Below, piece by piece: positions 46,249 to 53,283 of a stretch of 64,000 nucleotides of DNA. Below the pieces are notes generated by a model. That model worked only from the letters and a program-made list of their open reading frames with translations. It did no database searches and was not told the origin of the DNA. The stretch's first letter is position 1, and each line of letters opens with the position of its first letter. Source of the stretch: Halorubrum amylolyticum (GTDB lineage Archaea > Halobacteriota > Halobacteria > Halobacteriales > Haloferacaceae); NCBI RefSeq assembly GCF_004114995.1, contig NZ_SDJP01000006.1, forward strand, positions 1-64,000, written 5' to 3'. A program made the translations under genes and the position numbers.

Positions 46249-46510
46249 TTGAGGACGAAACGTCTCGTTTCCTTTCGGTACTCTCTTCGCCGGTTAGCCG
46301 TGGCCCCGATCGGCGGAGAAACCTACCCGATCGTTCGGTACTGTTCGCCGAAACGACGATATTGGCGAAAATATTGCCGAACGCAGCTTGGATTGTTCAA
46401 AAACGTCCGATTCTTCTCCAATCTGATGGACAGTTCCTCATCGCTCCTACCGATTTCTGACTATAATAAACTATTTACGAAAACAATAATACCCGGGCGG
46501 CGAACCGTTC
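46249..46510 (+). promoter_or_regulatory. A/T-rich control region of the 2-oxoacid dehydrogenase operon
   Basis: These 262 bases are strikingly A/T-rich for this genome. Imperfect dyad GGCGAAAATATTGCC lies at 46365-46379. TATA candidates are CTATAATAAA (46461-46470) and ACAATAATAC (46483-46492); the second would put the transcript start near 46511-46515. A regulated promoter is likely, but no known operator is recognised. Confidence 0.45.
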
Positions 46511-46514
46511 GTGT

Positions 46515-46538
46515 ATGAAGAGGTTGGTCCGACCGTGA
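46515..46538 (+). CDS. Seven-codon leader ORF overlapping the E1alpha start
   Basis: ATG at 46515 opens MKRLVRP and stops with TGA at 46536-46538. That TGA overlaps a GTG start (46535-46537) of the E1alpha frame in a GTGA arrangement. It is the first ATG after the predicted transcription start. It may be a translated leader that delivers ribosomes to the GTG, or chance. Confidence 0.3.
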   Translation: MKRLVRP

Positions 46539-47638
46539 GCGTGTTCGACAGGGCGTACGACGATCCGGTCCGCGTGCTCGACGAGGACGGGGAGGTCGTC
46601 GGCGACGTGCCGGACCTCGGCGGCGAGGAGTTCGTCGAGATGTACCGGCACATGCGGCTGGCGCGGCACTTCGACGGGCGCGCCGTGAGCCTCCAGCGGC
46701 AGGGGCGGATGGGGACGTATCCGCCGCTGTCGGGACAGGAGGGCGCGCAGATCGGCTCCGCGCACGCGCTCGACGAGGACGACTGGATCGTCCCCTCGTA
46801 CCGCGAGCACGGCGCGGCGCTCGTGCGCGGACTCCCGCTGAAACAGACCCTGCTCTACTGGATGGGCCACGAGGCGGGCAACGCGACCCCGGAGAACGTG
46901 AACGTCTTCCCGGTCGCGGTGCCCATCGCCTCGCAGGTCCCCCACGCCACCGGCGCGTCGTGGGCCTCGAAGCTCCGGGGTACCGACGAGGTGTTCCTCT
47001 GTTACTTCGGCGACGGCGCGACCAGCGAGGGCGACTTCCACGAGGGGGTCAACTTCGCCGGCGTGTTCGACACGCCGACCGTCTTCTTCTGTAACAACAA
47101 CCAGTGGGCCATCTCCGTGCCCCGCGAGCGGCAGACGCGGAGCGCGACGCTGGCCCAGAAGGCGGAGGCGTACGGGATCGACGGGGTGCAGGTCGACGGG
47201 ATGGACCCGCTGGCGGTGTACAGCGTCACGAAGGCGGCCGTCGAGAAGGCGCGCGACCCGGAGACCGACCGCCCGCGCCCGACGCTGATCGAGGCGGTCC
47301 AGTACCGGTTCGGCGCCCACACGACCGCCGACGACCCGACGGTCTACCGCGACGAGGACGAGGTCGAGCGGTGGAAGGCGAAGGACCCGATCCCGCGGCT
47401 GGAGCGCTACCTCCGGTCCGAGGGGGTGCTCGACGACGAGCGCGTCGCGGAGATCGAGACCGCGGTCGAGACGCGAGTAGCGGAGGCCATCGAGGCGGCC
47501 GAGTCGGAGGCGCGGCCGACGCCAAGGGAGATGTTCGAGCACGCGTACGCGGAGCTCCCGCCGGAACTGGAGCGGCAGTACGAGGAGTTCGCGGCGTTCC
47601 GCGAGGCGCGCGGCAACGAGGCGTTCCTGGAGGAGTGA
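46535..47638 (+). CDS. pdhA1: 2-oxoacid (pyruvate-type) dehydrogenase E1 component, alpha subunit
   Basis: The alpha subunit of the thiamine-diphosphate-dependent decarboxylase. GTG at 46535 gives MSVFDRAYDDP and 367 residues; GTG at 46511 is an in-frame alternative adding eight residues. ThDP/Mg motif: GDGATSEGDFHEGVNFAGVF ending in VFFCNNNQWAISVP. Substrate-side motifs include SLQRQGRMGTYPPLSGQEGA and SYREHGAALVRG, with the phosphorylation-loop equivalent RFGAHTTADDP. First gene of a four-gene operon; the next starts directly after its stop. Haloarchaea oxidise pyruvate mainly with ferredoxin oxidoreductases, so the true substrate could be a branched-chain or other 2-oxoacid. Confidence 0.9.
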   Translation: MSVFDRAYDDPVRVLDEDGEVVGDVPDLGGEEFVEMYRHMRLARHFDGRAVSLQRQGRMGTYPPLSGQEGAQIGSAHALDEDDWIVPSYREHGAALVRGLPLKQTLLYWMGHEAGNATPENVNVFPVAVPIASQVPHATGASWASKLRGTDEVFLCYFGDGATSEGDFHEGVNFAGVFDTPTVFFCNNNQWAISVPRERQTRSATLAQKAEAYGIDGVQVDGMDPLAVYSVTKAAVEKARDPETDRPRPTLIEAVQYRFGAHTTADDPTVYRDEDEVERWKAKDPIPRLERYLRSEGVLDDERVAEIETAVETRVAEAIEAAESEARPTPREMFEHAYAELPPELERQYEEFAAFREARGNEAFLEE

Positions 47639-48625
47639 ATGAGCGAGACACAGAACCTCACCGTGGTACAGGCGGTTCGAGACGGATTGTACACCGAGAT
47701 GCGCGAGGACGACGACGTCCTCGTGTTGGGTCAGGACGTGGGGAAGAACGGCGGCGTCTTCCGCGCGACGGAGGGCCTGTTCGACGAGTTCGGCGGCGAC
47801 CGCGTCGTCGACACCCCCCTCGCGGAGTCGGGGATCGTCGGCGCCGCGGTCGGCATGGCCGCGATGGGGCTCAGACCCGTCCCCGAGATCCAGTTCTCCG
47901 GGTTCATGTACCCGGGATTCGACCAGATCGTCTCCCACATGGCCCGCTTCCGCACCCGGAGCCGGGGGCGGTTCACGCTCCCGTTGACCTTACGCGCCCC
48001 GTACGGCGGGGGAATCCGGGCGCCCGAGCACCACTCCGAGTCGAAGGAGGCGTTCTACGCCCACGAGGCCGGGTTGAAGGTCGTCATCCCCTCGACCCCG
48101 TACGACGCGAAGGGGCTGTTGGCCGCGTCGATCCGCGACCCCGATCCGGTGGTCTTCCTCGAACCGAAGCTCATCTACCGGGCGTTCCGCGACGAGGTGC
48201 CCGAGGAGCCGTACACCGTCCCCATCGGCGAGGCGGCCACCCGCCGCGAGGGCGGCGACGTGGCAGTGTTCACCTACGGCGCCATGACGCGCCCGACGCT
48301 GGAGGCCGCCGAGACGCTCGCCGAGGAGGGGATCGACTGCGAGGTCGTCGACCTCCGAACCGTCTCGCCGCTCGACCGCGAGGCGATCGTCGAGGCGTTC
48401 GAGGCCACCGGGCGCGCCGTCGTCGTCCACGAGGCCCCGAAGACGGGCGGGCTCGCGGCCGAGATCACGGCGATCATCCAGGAGGAGGCGCTGCTGTATC
48501 AGGAAGCGCCCGTGAAACGGGTCACCGGGTTCGACGTGCCGTACCCGCTGTACGCGCTGGAAGATTACTACCTCCCGACCGCGGCGCGCATCGAGGAGGG
48601 TATCAGGGAGGCGGTGGAGTTCTGA
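47639..48625 (+). CDS. pdhB: 2-oxoacid dehydrogenase E1 component, beta subunit
   Basis: The beta subunit completes the E1 heterotetramer and binds the ThDP pyrimidine. The 328-residue protein contains VLVLGQDVGKNGGVFRATEG, DTPLAESGIVGAAVGMAAMG, the H-loop APYGGGIRAPEHHSESKEAF and the C-terminal RVTGFDVPYPLYALEDYYLP. The conserved glutamate in LAESGI activates the cofactor. The ATG follows the E1alpha TGA with no spacer and the stop is two bases before the E2 ATG. Confidence 0.92.
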   Translation: MSETQNLTVVQAVRDGLYTEMREDDDVLVLGQDVGKNGGVFRATEGLFDEFGGDRVVDTPLAESGIVGAAVGMAAMGLRPVPEIQFSGFMYPGFDQIVSHMARFRTRSRGRFTLPLTLRAPYGGGIRAPEHHSESKEAFYAHEAGLKVVIPSTPYDAKGLLAASIRDPDPVVFLEPKLIYRAFRDEVPEEPYTVPIGEAATRREGGDVAVFTYGAMTRPTLEAAETLAEEGIDCEVVDLRTVSPLDREAIVEAFEATGRAVVVHEAPKTGGLAAEITAIIQEEALLYQEAPVKRVTGFDVPYPLYALEDYYLPTAARIEEGIREAVEF

Positions 48626-48627
48626 GT

Positions 48628-50352
48628 ATGCCGGTCAAAGAGTTCAAACTGCCGGACGTGGGCGAAGGGGTCGCCGAGGGCGAACTGGTCACCTGGCTGG
48701 TCGCGCCCGGCGACCGCGTCGAGGAGGACCAGCCGGTCGCGGAGGTCGAGACCGACAAGGCGCTCGTCGAGGTCCCCTCGCGGTACGACGGGGTCGTCGA
48801 GGAGCTGTTCGCCGAGGAGGGCGACATCGTCCCCGTCGGCGACGTGATCATCTCGTTCCGCGTCGGCGAGGACGTCGAGGGCGGCGAGGCTGGCGGCGGA
48901 GAGGCGGCCGACTCGGCGACCGCGGAACGCGACGCCGACGCGGCGGAGACGGAGGCAGACGCGACAGACCCGGACGCCGACACCGGCGACGCCGATGTCG
49001 AGGCCGACACCGACGCGGGGGAGCCCGAAACCCCGTCCGGCCGGACCTTCGCGCCGCCGTCGGCCCGCCGGCTCGCCCGCGAACTGGGCGTCGACATCGG
49101 CGCCGTCGACGGGAGCGGTCCCGGCGGCCGGATCAGCGAGGCCGACGTGCGGGCGCGGGCGGAAGGCGGCGACGGCGACGAGGCCGGCGACAGCGACGGC
49201 GACGGCCCCGCCGTCGTTTCCTCGTCCGACGCGCCCGAGCCGAAGCCCGCGCCGACCCCGACCGACTCCGGGTCCGGCGGTCGTACGTCGGCCGTGAAAA
49301 AGCGCGGTGCCGACGGGGCGGACTCGGTAGCGGAATCGGGAGCCGCGGACGCCCCGTCTGACGCCCCCGAGCCCGCCGGCCGCGAGACGACGCTCGCGAC
49401 GCCCGCGACCCGGAAGGTCGCTCGCGATCTGGGCGTCGACGTCGACGACGTGCCGACCGACGAGACCCGGGACGGCGAGGCGTTCGTCACCGGCGAGGAC
49501 GTTCGGGCGTACGCGGAGGCGCTGGAGTTGGGGGCGGAAGCGGACGTTGACGACTCCGCACCCGAACCGAAGTCCGTCGACGCCTCGTCGACCTCGGCGA
49601 GCGCGGAGGCCGGCGGAGCTGCAACCTCCGCGGCCGAGGCGGACGCGCCCGGCGCGACCGACGAGACCGTCCCCTACCGCGGCGTGCGGCGCACCATCGG
49701 GAAGCAGATGGAGCGGTCGAAGTACACCGCCCCCCACGTCACTCATCACGACACCGCCGAGGTCGACGCCCTCGTGGAGGCGCGAGAGGCGCTGAAGCCG
49801 CGGGCGGAGGAGCGGGGGGTGACGCTCACCTACATGCCGTTCGTGATGAAGGCGATCGTCGCGGGGCTGCAGGAGTACCCGTACCTCAACAGCGAGCTCC
49901 GCGAGGACGACGAGGAGATCGTGTTGAAGGGCGACTACAACCTCGGGATCGCCGTCGCGACCGACGCCGGGCTGATGGTGCCGGTCGTCGAGGACGTCGA
50001 CGAGAAGGGGCTCTTCGAGCTGGCCGCAGAGGTCAGGGACCTCGCCTCTCGCGCCCGCGAGCGCAAGCTCAAACCGGCGGAGATGAAGGGGGGCACGTTC
50101 TCGATCACCAACTTCGGTGCCATCGGCGGGGAGTACGCCACGCCGATCATCAACTACCCCGAGACCGCGATCTTAGGGCTGGGCGCCATCGAGGAGCGCC
50201 CGGTCGTTCGCGACGGCGAGGTCGTCGCGGCGCCGACGCTCCCCCTGTCGCTGTCGATCGACCACCGCGTGATCGACGGCGCGGTCGCGGCCGAGTTCGC
50301 GAACACCGTGATGGAACACCTTGAACACCCGCTGCTACTGTTGACTCAATAA
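48628..50352 (+). CDS. pdhC: 2-oxoacid dehydrogenase E2 component (dihydrolipoyl acyltransferase)
   Basis: The 574-residue core enzyme that carries acyl groups on lipoate to CoA. Lipoyl domain: residues 1-78 with the modified Lys44 in VETDKALVEV. A long Asp/Glu/Ala linker follows. There are two peripheral-subunit-binding domains: a canonical one at about 138-180 (FAPPSARRLARELGVDIGAV, SGPGGRISEADV) and a second at about 255-298 (LATPATRKVARDLGVDVDDV) whose GxGxxGR turn is replaced by TDETRDGEAFVTGEDV. The catalytic domain begins near residue 348 (VPYRGVRRTIGKQMERS) and ends with the active site SIDHRVIDGA. Most E2 proteins have one binding domain, so the second is notable. The stop overlaps the E3 ATG (TAATG). 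Confidence 0.93.
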   Translation: MPVKEFKLPDVGEGVAEGELVTWLVAPGDRVEEDQPVAEVETDKALVEVPSRYDGVVEELFAEEGDIVPVGDVIISFRVGEDVEGGEAGGGEAADSATAERDADAAETEADATDPDADTGDADVEADTDAGEPETPSGRTFAPPSARRLARELGVDIGAVDGSGPGGRISEADVRARAEGGDGDEAGDSDGDGPAVVSSSDAPEPKPAPTPTDSGSGGRTSAVKKRGADGADSVAESGAADAPSDAPEPAGRETTLATPATRKVARDLGVDVDDVPTDETRDGEAFVTGEDVRAYAEALELGAEADVDDSAPEPKSVDASSTSASAEAGGAATSAAEADAPGATDETVPYRGVRRTIGKQMERSKYTAPHVTHHDTAEVDALVEAREALKPRAEERGVTLTYMPFVMKAIVAGLQEYPYLNSELREDDEEIVLKGDYNLGIAVATDAGLMVPVVEDVDEKGLFELAAEVRDLASRARERKLKPAEMKGGTFSITNFGAIGGEYATPIINYPETAILGLGAIEERPVVRDGEVVAAPTLPLSLSIDHRVIDGAVAAEFANTVMEHLEHPLLLLTQ

Positions 50353-51779
50353 TGGTCGTCGGAGACATCGCAACCGGAACGGAGGTACTGGTGATCGGGG
50401 CGGGACCGGGCGGCTACGTCGCCGCCATCCGCGCCGCACAGGAGGGGCTCGACACGACCTTGGTCGAGAGGGACGCCTACGGCGGCGCCTGCCTCAACCG
50501 CGGCTGTATTCCCTCGAAGGCGCTGATCACGGGCTCGGGGCTCGCCCACGAGGCCGGCAACGCCGAGTCGATGGGTATCCACGCGGACCCCGCCGTCGAC
50601 GTGGGGAAGATGGTCGAGTGGAAAGACGGGGTCGTCGATCAACTGACTGGGGGCGTCGAGAAGCTCTGTAAGGCGAACGGCGTCAACCTGATCGAGGGGA
50701 CCGCCTCGTTCGTCGACGAGCACACCGCCCGCGTCGCCCACGGCGGCGAGGGACAGGGCTCCGAGTCGATCGAGTTCGAGCACGCGATCGTTGCGACCGG
50801 CTCGCGCCCGATCCAGATCCCCGGCTTCGACTTCGCCGAGGACCACGTCTGGAGTTCCGCCGAGGCGCTCGACGCCGAGGCGGTCCCGGGCCGGCTCGGG
50901 ATCGTCGGCGGCGGCTACATCGGGATGGAGCTGGCGACGACGTACGCGAAACTCGGCGCCGACGTGACGGTCGTCGAGATGCTCGACGACATCCTCGACC
51001 CCTACGAGGACGACGTGAAGCGGGTCGTCCGCAAGCGTGCCGAGGAGCTGGGCGTCGAGTTCAACTTCGGCGAGGGCGCGAGCGAGTGGTCGGAGGCCGC
51101 CGACGGCGGCTACCTCCTCCACACGGAGACGGAGGAGGGCGAGGAATCGACGTACGGCGTCGACAAGATCCTCGTCGCGGTCGGCCGCCAGCCGGTCACA
51201 GACGGACTCGATCTGGCGAAGGCCGGGATCGAGACCGACGACCGCGGGTTCATCGAGACGGACGACCGGACGCGGAGCGCGGTCGAGCACGTCCACGCCG
51301 TCGGCGACGTGGCGGGCGACCCGATGCTCGCGCACGCGGCCTCGAAGGAGGGGATCGTCGCCGCCGAGGTGATCGCGGGCGAACCGGCCGCGATGGACCA
51401 GCAGGCGATCCCCGCGGCCGTCTTCACCGACCCCGAGATCGGCACGGTGGGGCTGACCGAGGCGGAGGCCGAGGCGGAGGGGTTCGACCCCGTCGTCGGT
51501 GAGATGCCGTTCAACGCCTCCGGCCGCGCGATGACGACCGGCCACACGGAGGGGTTCGTCCGACTCGTCGCCGACGGGGAGACCGGCTTCGTGCTCGGCG
51601 GGCAGATCGTCGGGCCGGAGGCCTCGGAGCTGATCGCCGAGGTCGCGCTCGCGATCGAGATGGGCGCGACGCTGGCGGACGTGGCGGCGACGGTCCACAC
51701 CCACCCGACGCTCGCGGAGGCGGTGATGGAGGCCGCGGAGAACGCCCGCGGACAGGCGATTCACACGCTGAACCGGTAG
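50352..51779 (+). CDS. lpdA: Dihydrolipoyl dehydrogenase (E3)
   Basis: A 475-residue FAD disulfide reductase that reoxidises dihydrolipoate with NAD+. FAD motif VLVIGAGPGGYVAAI; redox disulfide Cys47 and Cys52 in GGACLNRGCIPSKAL; NAD motif GIVGGGYIGMELATTYAKLG; second FAD site HAVGDVAGDPMLAHAASKEG; catalytic His-Glu pair in VHTHPTLAEAVMEA. It is the last gene of the operon; a T5 stretch follows 26 nt after the stop. It can also serve glycine cleavage. Confidence 0.95.
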   Translation: MVVGDIATGTEVLVIGAGPGGYVAAIRAAQEGLDTTLVERDAYGGACLNRGCIPSKALITGSGLAHEAGNAESMGIHADPAVDVGKMVEWKDGVVDQLTGGVEKLCKANGVNLIEGTASFVDEHTARVAHGGEGQGSESIEFEHAIVATGSRPIQIPGFDFAEDHVWSSAEALDAEAVPGRLGIVGGGYIGMELATTYAKLGADVTVVEMLDDILDPYEDDVKRVVRKRAEELGVEFNFGEGASEWSEAADGGYLLHTETEEGEESTYGVDKILVAVGRQPVTDGLDLAKAGIETDDRGFIETDDRTRSAVEHVHAVGDVAGDPMLAHAASKEGIVAAEVIAGEPAAMDQQAIPAAVFTDPEIGTVGLTEAEAEAEGFDPVVGEMPFNASGRAMTTGHTEGFVRLVADGETGFVLGGQIVGPEASELIAEVALAIEMGATLADVAATVHTHPTLAEAVMEAAENARGQAIHTLNR

Positions 51780-51805
51780 TCGAGAGCCGAGTCGACTGCT
51801 GCGTC

Positions 51806-51810
51806 TTTTT
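51806..51810 (+). terminator. T-tract at the end of the dehydrogenase operon
   Basis: TTTTT follows the lpdA stop by 26 nt in a short convergent gap and overlaps the stop codon of the opposite copper-chaperone gene. Oligo-T is the usual archaeal intrinsic termination signal. Confidence 0.4.
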
Positions 51811-52006
51811 AAGCCGACGCGTCGTAGCCCGCCTCGCTCACCGCGCTCACGAGCGCGTCCGGATCGGCGTCGCCCTCGACGGTCGCGGACTCGCTTTCGC
51901 GGTCCGCGGTCGCGCTCTCGACGCCGTCGACGCCTTCGAGCGCCTCCGTGACGCTCTGTTCGCAGTGCCCACACGACATTCCCTCGACCGTGATTGTCTG
52001 GCTCAT
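51809..52006 (-). CDS. HMA-domain copper chaperone (CopZ-like)
   Basis: A 65-residue single heavy-metal-associated domain. The metal site is the Cys pair in VEGMSCGHCEQSV, followed by VTEALEGVDGVESATADRES and a final LVSAVSEAGYDASA. It would hand Cu+ to the CopA ATPase encoded nearby. The ATG at 52006 (MSQTITVEG) is chosen; longer readings add a basic non-HMA segment. It is divergent from the Lrp/TRASH gene with 131 nt between starts, which may share control elements. Confidence 0.9.
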   Translation of the reverse strand: MSQTITVEGMSCGHCEQSVTEALEGVDGVESATADRESESATVEGDADPDALVSAVSEAGYDASA

Positions 52007-52110
52007 GACGGTTGTCAGTAGGGCCGGGGAACGTTTGTCGTTTTCTGCTTCGAGATCGGGGTTCGCGATCCCGTCTGGCTTTCGAATCCGAACCGTACCG
52101 CCCAACCGTC

Positions 52111-52118
52111 TTATATAT
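52111..52118 (+). promoter_or_regulatory. TATA box of the Lrp/TRASH regulator
   Basis: TTATATAT is centred about 24-27 nt upstream of the ATG at 52138, predicting a leaderless transcript. Confidence 0.65.
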
Positions 52119-52137
52119 CGGAGCCGTACCGGACCCC

Positions 52138-52737
52138 ATGCGCGACCTCGACGAGACGGACTTGGAGATCCTGTCGCTGCTGGCCGAGGACGCCCGCCGC
52201 CCGTTCAGCGAGATCGCCGACCGGGTGGGGCTGTCGGGGCCGGCGGTCTCCGACCGCGTCACGCGGCTGGAGGAGACCGGCGTCATCGAGGGGTTCACGG
52301 TCGACGTCGACCGGACGAAGCTCCGGGCTGGAGTTCCGGTGCTGGTGGACGTGGAGCTGCCGCCGAACCGTCCCGAGGCGCTCGACGCGGCACGGGATCG
52401 GGTTCGGGAGGCCGACGCGGTAGAGCACGTCTTCGTCACGGCCGAGGGCGACCTCCGCGTGTACGCCCGCGTCGAGGGCCGCAACGCGCGGGAGTGGGTA
52501 ACCGGACTGTTCGAGGGGGTCGCCGTCGAGGACTACACCGTTACGCTGGTCGACGAGTTCGAGTGGACGCCCTCGATCGAGGGCGTGGAGTTCGCGCTGA
52601 CGTGTGCGGAGTGTTCGAATACCGTTGATAGTGAAGGTGAGACGGCCCGGATCGACGGCGAGGTGTACCACTTCTGCTGTCCGTCCTGTCTGTCGCGGTT
52701 TCGCGAGCGGTACCAGCGATTGGAGGAGGGGATGTGA
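52138..52737 (+). CDS. Lrp/AsnC-type regulator with TRASH metal-sensing domain
   Basis: A 199-residue transcription regulator. Residues 1-60 are an AsnC winged helix (LDETDLEILSLLAEDARRPF, RVGLSGPAVSDRVTRLEETG). Residues 65-145 form an Lrp-like ligand/assembly region (VPVLVDVELPPNRPEALDAA). The C-terminal TRASH motif is LTCAECSNTV followed by GEVYHFCCPSCLSRF, a C-x2-C-x19-C-x3-C-like site. Lrp proteins with TRASH are the known copper-responsive activators of haloarchaeal copper ATPases (Halobacterium VNG1179C, from memory). The setting between a copper chaperone and copA supports the same role. Confidence 0.9.
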   Translation: MRDLDETDLEILSLLAEDARRPFSEIADRVGLSGPAVSDRVTRLEETGVIEGFTVDVDRTKLRAGVPVLVDVELPPNRPEALDAARDRVREADAVEHVFVTAEGDLRVYARVEGRNAREWVTGLFEGVAVEDYTVTLVDEFEWTPSIEGVEFALTCAECSNTVDSEGETARIDGEVYHFCCPSCLSRFRERYQRLEEGM

Positions 52738-52746
52738 CTCGGTGGA

Positions 52747-52762
52747 GCGGTTTATAAACCGC
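52747..52762. promoter_or_regulatory. Perfect 16-bp palindrome containing a TATA box
   Basis: GCGGTTTATAAACCGC is fully self-complementary and lies 9 nt after the stop of the regulator. The centre TTTATAAA is an ideal TATA box readable on both strands. It may be an operator overlapping a promoter, or part of a dispersed repeat. Confidence 0.5.
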
Positions 52763-52781
52763 TTTTGTGGGTAACTAGCGC

Positions 52782-53283
52782 CAAAGCCCCGGCCGTTCGG
52801 TAGTACGTGATTGATGAGTCGGCGGTGAACACCTCCAAAGCCCCAGCCGTTCGGTAGTACGTGATCGGCTTTTCTGCGGTGAACACCTCCAAAGCCCCAG
52901 CCGTGAGGGCGGCGCACGCTCGCTGCGCGCTTCGGTCGTTCGCTTCGCTCACTCGCTTCAGTGCTTACGTCGCCTGCGCCGCCCTCACGGCTGCCCCTTT
53001 GAGCCCCACCCCGCCCCGCACCTCACACCTCCCCAGCCTCGTCGGTGGTCCTCCGCTTCGCTCCGGACCACCGACTCCCTCGCGCGTGCGACTCGCGCCC
53101 CACGGGCGCTCGTCGGCACGCGCCACCGCCCCCATTCACATCGAGCTCATCGATCGCTTCCTTTTCTTGTCGCTCCCAGCCTCTCGGGGATGCCGGCCGC
53201 TTTGGATTCGAAGGTTTCGACCTGCCAAGAACCACGGTCTCGAAGCAGAAAACCGCCTAAGGGGGGAACACGTAGTAGTAGGT
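52782..53283 (+). repeat. 54-bp tandem repeats and long noncoding repeat region before copA
   Basis: Two 54-bp units start CAAAGCCCC(G/A)GCCGTTCGGT (52782-52835, 52836-52889) and a truncated third begins at 52890, running into CCGTGAGGGCGGCGC. The next 350 nt hold inverted repeats typical of haloarchaeal noncoding spacers, such as GAGGGCGGCG / CGCCGCCCTC and GGTGGTCC / GGACCACC. No coding region is supported. CopA therefore lies about 520 nt from the regulator. Confidence 0.8.

Noticed and set aside
52782-52900. CRISPR-like array from the 54-bp repeats
   Set aside because: The units are contiguous with no regular unique spacers, only about 2.5 copies, and no cas genes nearby.
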